From contig NW_019774314.1 in assembly GCF_001039355.2 (NCBI RefSeq), positions 512,596 to 576,595 of the forward strand: a stretch of DNA of 64,000 bases, written 5' to 3'. The translations under genes were made by a program, and so were the position numbers. This document shows positions 45,881 to 58,600 of the stretch, one piece after another; the stretch's first letter is position 1; each line of letters opens with the position of its first letter. Below the pieces are notes generated by a model. It saw only the letters and a program-made list of their open reading frames with translations, was not told the origin of the DNA and searched no databases. This DNA comes from Lingula anatina. Lineage: Eukaryota > Brachiopoda > Lingulata > Lingulida > Lingulidae.

Positions 45881-46000
45881 AATTTGTTGCATAAATTCCA
45901 AGAAACACTGATTGAAACAGAAAAACCTTTTAATGGAAACGTAACAATTTTGTGCATATTTATTCGTGCTCTATTGTATTGTACTGTATTGTATTTTTTT
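45881..46000. promoter_or_regulatory. Candidate divergent promoter between SLC46-type gene and calpain
   Basis: A minus-strand first exon ends in a donor at 45658 and a plus-strand exon ends in a donor at 46075 (TATGCAG|GTAAGT). The gap between their likely starts is short and no other gene lies between. The arrangement suggests one bidirectional promoter; both starts are inferred. Confidence 0.35.
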
Positions 46001-49000
46001 AATTTTGTGCACAAAGTGAAAGTTCAAAACCAATGAAGTGCTGCCATCTAACGTTAGAGGCAAACGATTATGCAGGTAAGTTACCGTGCATCCCGGAGTA
46101 ATTATGCTTTAAGAAATTAAGTAGAAACAGAGATGAAACAGAGGAGAAAGTTGATCTAAAGGGGATGATAATCTTAAACTAGTTAAGGTCCAACAAGGGG
46201 TTAAACTTTGTTTTGTTATCAGATCGGGAACTTTAGCAAAAGGTACAAAGTACAGCTAGGTAACTGTTAGTTGTAAAACTTAGAAGTTTGAACGTTTACT
46301 GATCAGTAGTATATAGTACTAGTGGCTTATGGCAGCGCAAGTGGTGCAGTGACAGTACCGCATAGATTCAGAAGCCCTCTCCCACTTATTCCAGTTTCAG
46401 TTTAAATATATATATTCTTAGTTGTAGCTTTAGTAAATCTCAAGATGTGAGGATACAGGTTCTCCGTATTATTAAAAAAAGCAGTATAATTATGCAACAT
46501 TACAAGTTCAGGTTCTTGCACAATACTGATTATTGTGCATGGCCTATGTAGTCAGTTACTCTTAAAGTTGAAAGAGCCTTATCTTAGTTGACATACAAAG
46601 CCAAATATTTATGCAAAATCATGCAGTGGAATTTCCAATGTTATTGTATTCACATCAACTGTAATAGTACTATCCCAGTACTGTTTAGTGTAGAAAAAAA
46701 AACATTTTTTTCTGTTTATTAACTCTGTTGCAGTTGGCAATACTCCTGAAATGTACATAGTTCAGTTCTATCAATGCATTTGTGTAATGGAGGTTTAAAA
46801 AAACATGCCTTTTCAAGTCAGAGATAAGTATTGGTTCAACTAGGCTATGAGTATGTTTTTATTTAATACTGAAATTTGTTTGCCAGTTTAGGATCTTGGG
46901 TCATTTTAAGCAATTTATTTCAAACATAAGATTTTTCCACATGGGCTACCTAGGTTTAAATTTAATTCTGATGGGTCCTGAGATAATGGTTTGTCAAGAT
47001 TAAGTATCTGCTCCCTCAATGAATTTTCAGAGATTTTTTAAACAGGCTCATATCTGTTATTTAAACACTTTATGACCAAAAAAAAGAAGCTATATATTAA
47101 TGTTACCCTTGACAGTCTATGTTAACCTAATACAAAGCTCAGAGAGAGGAGGCATGGGAATTAGGAAAGAAATTGAGCTCTCCTATGAAACTCAGGTGTT
47201 GGATATAAATATAAATTCTCTACTTCCTAGGGTTAGTGTGTTTTCTAGTTGAAACATTGCTGAATATGACAGCAGAAGATTAACAGGGCACTTGACTATT
47301 GGATATATATATACAACACCTGTAGAATGTAGCATATTTTATCACTGAATTTGATTGACATTAGTGATAAAGAAATTGATTGACTTACTGCTATTTACTG
47401 CTACCTGGGGCCTTAAGTATGTGCACCAGCTTTATGTTTGATAAAGATGTGATTGTTTACTTTGATTTTCATTTTACATATACTGATGGTAGCATTTACT
47501 TTAATATCAAGCCTTGGACCCATAAAGTGCAAGTTTAGACACATCATTATTTTGTTTCATTTTGATTTATAAACTAGAATTGAAAATTAAATGATAACAC
47601 TGTAAAACCTTTCATTTAAATAAAGAAGAAGCATAAGTGGCATGCACTTAGTCTAAGACTAGTAGAATGGCTTCTTTTTCTTCTAAAAATATCCCTGTTA
47701 AAGTATTTCTCTGGTTCTCTTTTTGTCCTAATTTCCCCTCAATAGAGATAATTTATCACAAGATAAATGTTGTCAAAAGAAATACTACTGGCTTTACCCC
47801 AGAGAATAACACAGCTGAGAAAATACTTCAGTGGAAGATTCAATACAAACTGTATATTACCATAACAATATCAACTTCAGTAGACGTGATTCCATATAGA
47901 TTAATATTTATCTACATGAAGTAATGAGGTTAGGGATGATGAGCTATTATGATGTAACTTATTGATTTTGCAAAGATTTGCCTAATTGGTAATATACAAA
48001 TTAGTTGTCATTCTCCACCAGAATTCATTTATCTTAATGATGAAGTGTTGGGTTCCTCAGGGCCAGTTAGATACCAGGGTAGAAATAATGAAGTCATGGT
48101 TTTGGAGAAGCTGCAGTTATTAGACTTTGGTGGTAGTTTTTCATTGTTCAGTCCTACTTTTTGTTATCCCTGCAATAATCAGAGACAGGGCCTAGAACAC
48201 AAAAGGGGGAGGGGAATTCATGATCAAGTCAGTTGTAAAGAAATATTTGAAGGTGGTAAGAGTGTTTTACTGTGTAGCCACTGGTTAATGAATTAAATGA
48301 TATCAAGTTGAAACTAATTAGGTTGGCTATGTGAATCCTCATGACCTCTGTGTTCTAACCATTAATCACATACACATGTATACAGTATCATCAGATGTAA
48401 GTAAAAAGAAGTAGGCTGTGGTTATTGCTTCATCAAGTTTTCAATCACTTTAATATTACACTTCTCATTTGTTTTAGTCTGTCTTTCGGTATTTACTTTT
48501 GCTTGTCTATCTCTACCCACCTGAACAGGTGTTATAAGTGATCTTAATGAATGCAAAGACACCCAGGTATAAACAGGCATTAACTTCCCTGCAGGTGTGG
48601 ACATAAATGAACATATTTGTCATCTGTTGCATAGGTAACATGCATTTAACTGCTGCACATATTTGTTAATATTAACATCTGCCTGTGGGAGTCCTGTCTC
48701 ATAAAAATATACTGCTCATGTGACAAGTCATTTTGGTGAGTTATCTTTAAAGTTTTTGCTGATTTTCTTGTTTCTTTCTTGTTGGCCAGTATGTAAATTG
48801 TGTTCATTTTGAAATTTAGTTTAATTTACACATACTTGGATTTAAAGATGTTTTTATAAATATTGAGGCACTTTGCTGAATGATCAGTATATAATTAAAG
48901 CCGGGTAGACTAAGCTAATTTCACTCCTAGTTTTATTTCGATCATTGTTTTGAGAATAAGAAAGACTTTTTACATAATGCAGAAAAAAGTTTTGTGAAAC

Positions 49001-49603
49001 AACATTTTTAAAGTAAACAAATGAAAGCACTTTCCAATGACAGAATCAAACGCGCTCTAGGCAGGTCAGTTGACTCCTCCCCCCCTGTATGTAATCCTTT
49101 ATTTGTAGATATGAAATATTCATTTCCTGTGTGCAGGTAATCCTGCTCAAACACAGAATTCAGTTTATGTGATTAATGCACTTGGACAGCTTTTGTGTAA
49201 TCAAGGTCGCATGTGTACTCCCCAGCACTGGCATTCCCTCGAAATGGAGCTTATAGAAATGACTGATCAATTATTATATCTGTGTGAACAGAATTTAACA
49301 TGCACATTATTTAGAAGTTAGCCAAGGGCAATATTTTAATAGTCCAGATTGTCCTCAGCTGAATATGATTAATTGATAATTACATTTCTGTTTGGTGGAT
49401 TATTTTGTCTTCAGGGAATTAGTGAGAGGCTTAATTGGAAAGTCCCCAGGTGTGTTGCTTGATTTTCATCAATACTGAGTGTCAATGAAAGTGTGAGAAT
49501 TTGAGTTTTACGTGTTTTGTTGCTGTTGTTGAAGTGATATCTGTTTTAGCTGAACTTTACTGAGTGCATTTGTAATGATTTCATTTATTTTTTATTGACT
49601 TAG
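46001..49603 (+). other. Probable non-coding first exon and first intron of the calpain gene
   Basis: A plus-strand donor at 46076 (GCAG|GTAAGTTACC) and the acceptor at 49603 (TTGACTTAG) bound a 3.5 kb intron with no coding structure. The upstream exon would be non-coding. Confidence 0.4.
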
Positions 49604-49625
49604 GTGAGGGGAGGAACCGTAAAGC

Positions 49626-52600
49626 ATGCAGCAGCCATTTTACAGAAATTCGCAAGATAAAAACTTGCAGGAGAGAAACTTACAAGAAAGGAGCTTTCAA
49701 GAGAGGAATTTGCAAGACAGAAGTTTCCAAGACAGAAATCTGCAAGAAAGAAGCTTCCAAGACAGAAACTTACAAGACAGAAACTTCCAGGAGAGAAATT
49801 TGCAGGAGAGAGGCTTAGGTTTTCAAAACAATGTGCAAGAAACAAACTTACAAGACAGAAATGTGCTGGTTGCAGCAACACTCACCAACAATTCATCCCA
49901 GCAGGACTTTGACTCTCTTAGAATTGAGTGTTTGCAAAACCGAGTTCTGTACGAAGACCCAGATTTTCCAGCCAGTGACAGGTCACTTTACTTCAGCCGC
50001 CTTCCGCCTTATGGTATCAAGTGGATGAGACCTCATGTAAGGAGCTCAGATTAATTTGCTATAAATCAAAGCACTTTTAAGATTGGAACTGTTTGAAATA
50101 TTTATTTGTTTGGTAAATAATGACTGCATGTAGTGTCTTGATCGAGTTAAGTGAAAGAAATAGTTTTTTTAGAACTTTGATATGAGTAAGCAAAAATGTT
50201 AATTAGCTTGGTAGTTGGATCATAAATGAAAATTATCAAACACAAGCCAAAATACTTTCATACCATTATCTTTGATATGAGTGACCTGATCTTTTTGGAG
50301 GTAAACTTATTCAAGCCGTGTATTTAACTTATTATGAGGAAAATAATTCTGTTTTTCATTCTGTAGGACATAGCTGGTCAGTTTGGCTTGAAACCACAAC
50401 TGTTTGTGAGTGGAGCTGTAAGATTTGATGTCAGACAGGGGGAGTTAGGTAAGTGCCTGGGTAATATGAAGGAAATAGGTAAGTGGGTACCATGAAGGAT
50501 ATAGATTGATGATGGGAATCTGTTGATAAGTTTGAAGTTAATTTTATTGTCATAGTAACACACAGTGACACTGAGGAAAGTCACGGTGTGACAAAACAAT
50601 TTGTGAGGTACATTTACAGTGTAAGTTTTGTGTAGAGAGGGAAATGTTTTCATGGTTGATAGTTTTTTTACTTAAATTTAAATTTTTCAAAATTTTGCAA
50701 TTTGGTCTAAAAGTTCTACATAACTACATGGAGATACAAATCTAGCATGGCAACTTCAGTACTACTACAACTGCTACTACTACAAGTAATAATAATAATG
50801 TTATAAACTTCAAAGCCCCATGTACTGTTATCATGGTGGCTGATTACATCCATGGTCCCTAGGCCCCGTAGCCAGCAGTTGCAAAACAGGGGGTCTTTTT
50901 CTGAAAACGTAGACTTTTTGTCAAGAATCCTTGATTTGTAAACCTAGATCAAATTTACCTAGAGTGGACCTTTTCCCATCAAAAAGGGGGTTTCTTCCGC
51001 CCCCCACGGCCCTGGTCCCCCTGAACCCAGCTGATTAATGGGCAGTCACTGTGTGCTATATTCCAGGAGATTGTTGGGTAGTGGCAGCCGTAGCCAACAT
51101 CTCTGAGAATCCAGAACTCCTGTACCGTCTGGTACCCCGGGGACAGGGTTTCCATGACGGCTGGTATGCTGGCGTACTCAAGTTCCAGTTTTGGCAATAT
51201 GGGAAGTGGACAGAGGTCATAATTGATGACCGCTTGCCCACAAAGAATGGAGAACCGGTGTTTATACATTCAGGACGACCCAATGAATTCTGGGCAGCCC
51301 TGGTAGAAAAAGCTTATGCAAAGTAGGTGCTGCTTATATTACTGTAAGTTTTGAATAATATTGTAATATACAGATATCAATGTAGATGATGGTAGTGAAA
51401 CCAATGTCTGTTTGTGTCAGTATAAAATCTAGTATATGAAGTATGGAAATAAGATGCATAAAATATAATAACAGGTATTTTGTCAGGCAATGCTTGGCTC
51501 ACACCTTAAATGTGCATGCATTTCCAATTTCTGAATAAAATACAAAATATAATGCTATATATGAAGTTTCTTGACTATTATTCATAAGTATCATGATCAT
51601 TAATTTTGAAATATCTCATTGCCTCTGATTTTTCACTCCCCACCAAATATTAATTCTCATTGTACCAGAATGAAAATTAGCCACTTTCAATGCTTCCATT
51701 CAGACTCCATGGTTCATATGAAGCATTAAAATCAGGTCAGGTGAGAGATGCCTTGACAGACTTTACAGGGGGTCTCACTGAGAGCTACAGGGTGAGAGGA
51801 AAGACTGCAGACCTGCCCAGAAATGCCATCAATATTCTGTTTAAGTCTCTAGAGAGACAGTCCTTGGTGGGGTGTGGGATTGATGTAAGTATAGACACAG
51901 TAAATTGTTTCATGTTGGGCTGTGTTAATTGGAGAATTATGAAAATTTACTCTGTGGAATATTTTATAATATTCTTATATATGTTTCAAATTTCAAAGAC
52001 AGGTTAAAATACTTGAATTACATTCAATGCAACAAGGGATTTTGTAAGAATATCTTCTTTATTAATAACAGGGTATTTCTCTCTAAGTGATCATGAAATT
52101 ATAAATCTATCATTGACTAAGTTTCCTAAACAGGATTAAGAATTTGAATAACAATCGACATGACTGGAACAGTGATTCTTTTCGTCACTCTATGTATGGC
52201 AATTATGAGATTCTGACCAGGGATTAATTTTGACTTCAGCCTATAGATGGCACCAGTGGCAGGATACTTTCTGGAGGTCTGGCAGCAGGCCATGCATACA
52301 GTATCACAGACCTGAGAGAGGTGAGGGTCTGGGTGTGTTCTCTCAAAATTACTGTAGTTATCTCAATATATATATATAACACAGTTGTGAATATATGAAT
52401 GTATTCATGTGTGTTATGTACATATCTGTCAGAGTTGGACACAGTTAAAACTAAGTATGTGTAGATTTAAGAGATTTTTATGAACAGACAAAGATGTGTC
52501 TGTACATATAGCCATCACCTGCGTCTGTCATCGCCATGCACTTTCACCACCAATCACACGATAAGTGGAAAACCATTTTATATTTTGGCTGTAAGCTTAC

Positions 52601-55600
52601 AGAACTCATTTTTGAACTAATTAGATATGTAAAAATGTTCTGTAGACTTTTTCTTCATCTTAGCAATATTGTTAGTTGATTATATAAAAATGATAGTAAA
52701 CCTGTTATTGTGTATTGTGTAATAAAGTGTCAAAAATGGAAATAATCTAATATCTTTACAGTTTGTCAGATTCAATCATTCACTATGTTCAGAATCTCCA
52801 AATAGAGCAAATTGGACATTTAAAAATTCTTTTGATATTTTTCCCATCTTAACAATTTTTTCAGTTGATCATATAAAAATGACAGTAAATTGATTGTTTT
52901 GTTTTATGTAAAAAAAGTGTTGAAAATGGAAAGAAAAACATTTCAGTACAGTTCTTACTTGTGTACAAAATGGCATTTTTAAGGCATAACTTAGGGGCCA
53001 TTCAGAATGAGAAAAGCCAAGTGTTAACTGGTCCACAGCCTAAATATAGTGGACCTACATGAAAGGAAGAATGCTTAATCCTGTAATGGCCTCTCTGACC
53101 GATCGAATTGAACTGAGATTTAATTACTGTGCCCTTGCAGGGACGACGTGGAGGCGTGAAAGTTTACATAAGAAAAAAACTATTCTGTGTAATGCCAAAA
53201 TTAATGATATAGCTAAATAACTGTGCTTTATTATCCTCAAACTCAATGGGGTTATTCATATCATATTAATACAGCTGGCTTAAAAGTTCGAATAGCAGCT
53301 TTATTGAAATATTTTTTATGCTTTCTTTTTTAATTTTTTTTTTTCAAACACTGGCATTTTCAAATGTGACTTAACTCCCATCCACCTGAAGCTCTGTACA
53401 TTTTCGGTATTTCCACATAAGCAATAATATTGGTGTTTATACCATTAAACATTATGTAATATTATTTTTTGTACTGTCATCATTTTTCACATATTGGGAT
53501 TTTCATTTTGTGAATTTGAACTCTTGTGGTCCTGAAACTGTTATATTATTGACCATCTTACCTGTTATAAGCATTATTTATTATTGCATCAAAATTGACA
53601 AATGTGACCTTTATTCAGCATCTTTATTTTCTGCTTTTTGTCTGTACATTTGACAGCTTTGCAGCCTTGTTTCTGATTATTATTGTGATGGATCTCTGAC
53701 AGGTATTTCAACTCCAGACATCAGATAAATTAGCCAAAAACACAATAAAATCATTTTTAAAAATCAGTTATTTGCTAGGTTTTGAATACTAGACAAATCA
53801 CATAACTTAAAAAAAAAAAAAACAAATCTGAGTGAAATATTATATGTATACAAATTGAATGTATTAAGATATATAAAATAAGCAGAATATATTTGATTAC
53901 AGTAAGCAGAATATATTTGATTTTATAATCAAGTTTTCAGTCAATAATTAAATATACACAAAGGCACTAACTATACACATAAGTAGCTTTAGAAGCTGTT
54001 CTGTAGATCAATGCACCCATAAAGCAATGATTATGTTATTGGATATTTACACACCTTATGCTATTTGTACCCTGAGAGCAACCAAGGCCTCACATCTGAT
54101 TTCAAAACATATTACAACATTACAAAACATATTATATAGTATTATTATTGCAGTAGGGGTACCCTCCCCCCCCCACTCCCCATGCCCTTATTACATACTA
54201 GGACCAAACACATTGGTGCCATACAGAAAACTGCACCACTTGATGCAAAGAGAACCCTATATATATATATATATATAACCTGTCTTAAATTGGATAATCA
54301 AAAACTTTAATTTTCCCAGTACTGCTCTCAGACACAATAAGATGTCCCTCCTGGTCTAAAGCAATACCCTGGGGTTCTACCAGACCACCCCCCCTAGTGG
54401 CAAAATGACATATAAACTCAGCCTTTGGGGACAGCATGTGGATACGACCACTGTTCCTGTCAGTGACCAGAATGTGACCAAACTGGTCAACACACACACC
54501 ATATGGGTAATTTAAACAGTTATTCTCCTCTGAAGCTAACCCGTACCTACCATACATGTGTAATACCTCCCCTTCCATGGTCAGTACATAGACACAGTGC
54601 TTACTAATATCTGTCACCACCAGGTTACCCTGCCTGGTCAAGGCTATCCCAAAAGGATACCTAAAAAGGTCACTGCCATCTTTGTCCTTACTTATCATTC
54701 TCACTACACTACCATTATGTGTGTTAAATATCACCACACTACCTGAAAAACCATCACTTGCAGTACACACAAGATGGTCACTTGAAAGTACAACACCACT
54801 ACAAGTATGGCATGTGATGATTCTAGTTATCTTAAACTTTTGCCGAGAATCTAAGAACAATATTTCGTCCTCATTACATATTGCTATATTTCCACCACTG
54901 GTACAGCACACACCTGTAGGACAACTTAACCTATGTACACCATCACCTGACCACACTGACACCAATCTACCACTTCTGTCAAATAGTTTCAAGTTATTGT
55001 TTTCCCAATCTGGTACAATTATATTCGTGGAATTGTCAACTACCAAGGCCGCTATGTCTGGAGTGTCTTTATCTATTTCAGCTTTGGCACTAAACTCTGT
55101 TACTAGTTCTAGTCCAACTACACTATGGAAAGTTGTTCCCCCAGATACTTCCCCAATTGTGTTCTTGACGTTTGCATCATTGTAAGGGACGTATACAACT
55201 TTATCTTTCTTGGAAATGTTGTCCTTTGTCTCTGCTTCATGTTTAGCCATAGTAGAAGAGAGAGACTTTTGGTGCAGCATTATTTCCTTGGGTGATGCAT
55301 TTTCCATCAAGTGAACAGCCAGTTCTGCTATCATTGCCAATCCATTTATTGACTTGATCACATCACGGCGTCTCTTTGCATGGAAGCACTGTTCGACATT
55401 AACTTTGGCACGAAGTTGACTCTTCATTTCTTCCTTCTGTCTGTTTATTAAATCAACAAGCTGCTGGGAATGAGCTTCAATTTCTCTTTCTGCCTCATCC
55501 TCTTCTGCTGTGAGTTCTTTCTCCTGGCGGTCAAGCTCGGTAATGGTGTCCTTTTTTTCCTTGATTTTTACTCTCAGTTTCTGAACTTGTTTACCGAGTT

Positions 55601-58600
55601 GTTTCTTTTTACTGTCCAATTCATCAAATGATATCCTAACACTTACACAGGGGTGGTCTTTGTGACAGTCCTCTGTCACCACACACACATGACATATTGC
55701 CATCTCACACTTCTTACAGTACATTGTCACCTTCTCTTCATAATGCTGATAACATATGGCATCTGTGGTGGAGGGTACGGGCTCGCACTGTAGGAACAAA
55801 GGAACTGGAAATTCAGCCACGCCATCCCAAGGCACAGGGACATTTTTACTGCACACAAAGCACTGGAAGGTTTCTCCATGCTTCTTCTCCTTTATGGCAT
55901 CAGCAAGACAGTTCTCACACAAAATATGCCAACAGCTCAGAAGAAGTCTTGGGGCATTCATATGTTTTTTACATTTTGGGCAATTGCGAAGGTCTTTTGT
56001 GCCATCCTCTCTTGATTGAGGTACGCTCGCAGCCATAATCCCTGTTGTATCTGCTGTTCTGACTTTGATAGTTTTGATATAGCAGCTTTATCTGCCATAA
56101 TGTACATGGTGCTGTGGACCCACCAAAAGTTCAAGGTGACACACGGCAAAATTTTATCACATTCATAGTGATACAAGCTAGTTAAAAGCATAAAACATAG
56201 TAAAACAGTTTCCAAATAACAGTTTATAGGAGAAATAACATTTTTAAAAACCCTCTGTCATTTTACTTTGATTTCTTTTCTGAATCACAATTTAGACTTG
56301 ATATGTTGTGGAAGCAATATTTTTTGAGACCGTATACCTGTCACCTGAGATTAGCTTCTATCAGAACAAACATCACCCAGACTGATGTGGTTGGTCATTA
56401 AATGGGGTAATCTTATCTATAAGGGTCAGAAAATAATTATTGGACTAATGACATTTTAGTTTCTCAACTGTTATTGCAAAAATAAATTTACTCCCTACAA
56501 GAGCCCAGGAAGATGGACTATCAGAAATTAAGAATTAGTCATTTGTATCAAAAGCCACTGAAAATTTGGTAAATCAAAACATTGCCTTTTGGGGAGATCT
56601 TTACATTTTCTTTTTTGTCTTCTATTTTTTCCTTTCACCATTTGCCACCATGCCATTGCTGAGCTGAATATTTTGAATTTATATTTACTTTTTTAAAATA
56701 AAAAAGTGAATGCCCAGGTCAGTTATTGTTTGTATGTACAGTGGTAACACAGCAAGATTGGGGGGGGGGTCGTCCCCCTTCTCTTTATAGTTGAATTCAT
56801 CACAAGATTATACCATGTGATTTGTATGATTTATGAAAATGCCATAGCCATAGTCATGTCCGGAATGGAAAAGGAGACTGGAATTTTTCACTCTAACTCT
56901 TGTTAATGATTGATTTGTTCACTCTTGAAAAGTGGACACAGACATCAAGAAAACTAAAAAATTACTTCCTGGTAAAATTTGAGCTCACTAGAATCTAATT
57001 GCTTTTGATTGAATTTTTCAGTGCTTAATTTCCCAGATTTCTTGGTCTATTACATCTGATACTCTGCAGTAGTACACGTATGTGGCAGATCTCATGTTGG
57101 ACACCTTTACTGACATATACTGTAAATTATTTTTGTACACGTAATGTACCAATATATTTGTTATAGCTGATATGATGCAATATACTGCAGGTGACATTAA
57201 TATTTCATTATCAAGTTCCATATAACTTTGCATGTACATAATCTGTAACCATAGTCAGAATGACCTCTAACTGTAGTCAGAATTCAGGTGAATCATACAG
57301 AGATATAAAGTATAAGCTCATATTGCTGCTGTGAATTAGTTATATATAGAGCTTTGTACACTATCTATAGCTACAATCATAATACCAGTTACCAATACAG
57401 AACATGATCTCATATCACTAGTGTGAATTAAAAAGTGGCCATATGAAGAAGATTGAGAATGTCCGTAAGGTCATATTGCAGTGAGTAGCATTATGAGCAG
57501 TTCATCACAGTTTCAATATTTGAATACAGATAAATATAAGTTGAGTTGTGACAAAATACCATAGCAGAGAAAAGTTGATGCAAGAGCAGTTATTTTAAAT
57601 GTGTGACTTTTGTGAGTGTTTTATAGTTATTTTGTACACTTCATTTGGCAACATAACCTAAATTTATATTTTATAGTTACAAGTTGGAGGGTTTTCCTGT
57701 GGGACCCAGTTGCCATTGTTGAAGGGCATTTTTGACAAAGTCTGCCAGGTCACTTCTGTCAAATTTTGTGAGGGCATTTGCCAAGATGTCCATATTCACA
57801 TGCTGCCCTTGTCTTTGTTTCCAAGTAGCCATTGCCTTTCTAGCCTGGCTCTCATAACAGTTGGGCTGGCTGTCATTACTGTCATCAGTTTTTGTATCAA
57901 TTACATTAAGACTCATTCTGTTGTAGCTTTTGCCTATGAGTTCACAAAACAATGACTCCCAAGTTTTACCTATGTCCTAGGAGATTTTGATCTAAAGAGC
58001 GTCCAAATATCTGGCAGCCCTTCTCATATACATAGTATGGGCAAACTTGTTTAGCTTTAGCTTAGCTGGCTAACTACTTGGAGCTGCCCTAACTGGTGTC
58101 TGATCAACATGTTGTCTGCCTGTAAAGCCCTCAGATCATTTTCTAAACGTTATGCTTTTTTTTTGGCTTTTTTATAAACTAACAGAACTGATGAATATTC
58201 ATAAAATACAGGTCAAGTTCGAAAATGGTTTGATTGGACCATTTTTTCAGAAGTTATGCTGCTTTTTTGCTTTTTTTCAGCATATTTTATGCAACATTAT
58301 ACAAATAAAATGAAAACCATGTAATATTTTGCTTTGAGACTATCAGTATTGATTCAAAGTTTTATATATAGATCATATATAGTTTGAAAATTAGCTTGAT
58401 TAGTTTATTTTTATTGAAGTTTTGACAGTAATGTATTTTGTGCATCCTTATTTTCCACTTTTTGTCTGTACATTTGACAGCTTTGCTGCCTTGTTCATGT
58501 TTAATCTTGTGTAATGTTTCAGATACGACTAGTTTCAGACCGAGGAGAGATTCCCATCACGCTGGTACGCATCAGAAATCCCTGGGGGACCAGGGTAGAG

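Larger units (their letters stand above)
52321..58522 (+). other. 6.2 kb calpain intron hosting a TRIM gene
   Basis: The intron lies between the His exon and the Asn exon of the calpain. It contains the antisense TRIM-NHL gene, two dispersed repeats, and a tandem duplication at about 52660-52760 / 52845-52945. The other calpain introns in the window except the first are much shorter (under about 1 kb). Confidence 0.85.

Noticed and set aside
49600-49881. 93-codon minus-strand frame with a repeated pattern
   Set aside because: It is the antisense shadow of the calpain pentapeptide repeats.
54682-55185. 167-codon plus-strand frame
   Set aside because: It is the antisense shadow of the TRIM-NHL gene.
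53622-58522. Duplication of the calpain acceptor region, flanking the TRIM gene
   Set aside because: The shared block also occurs inverted at 21777-21826, so it is a dispersed repeat and not a copy of the exon boundary.
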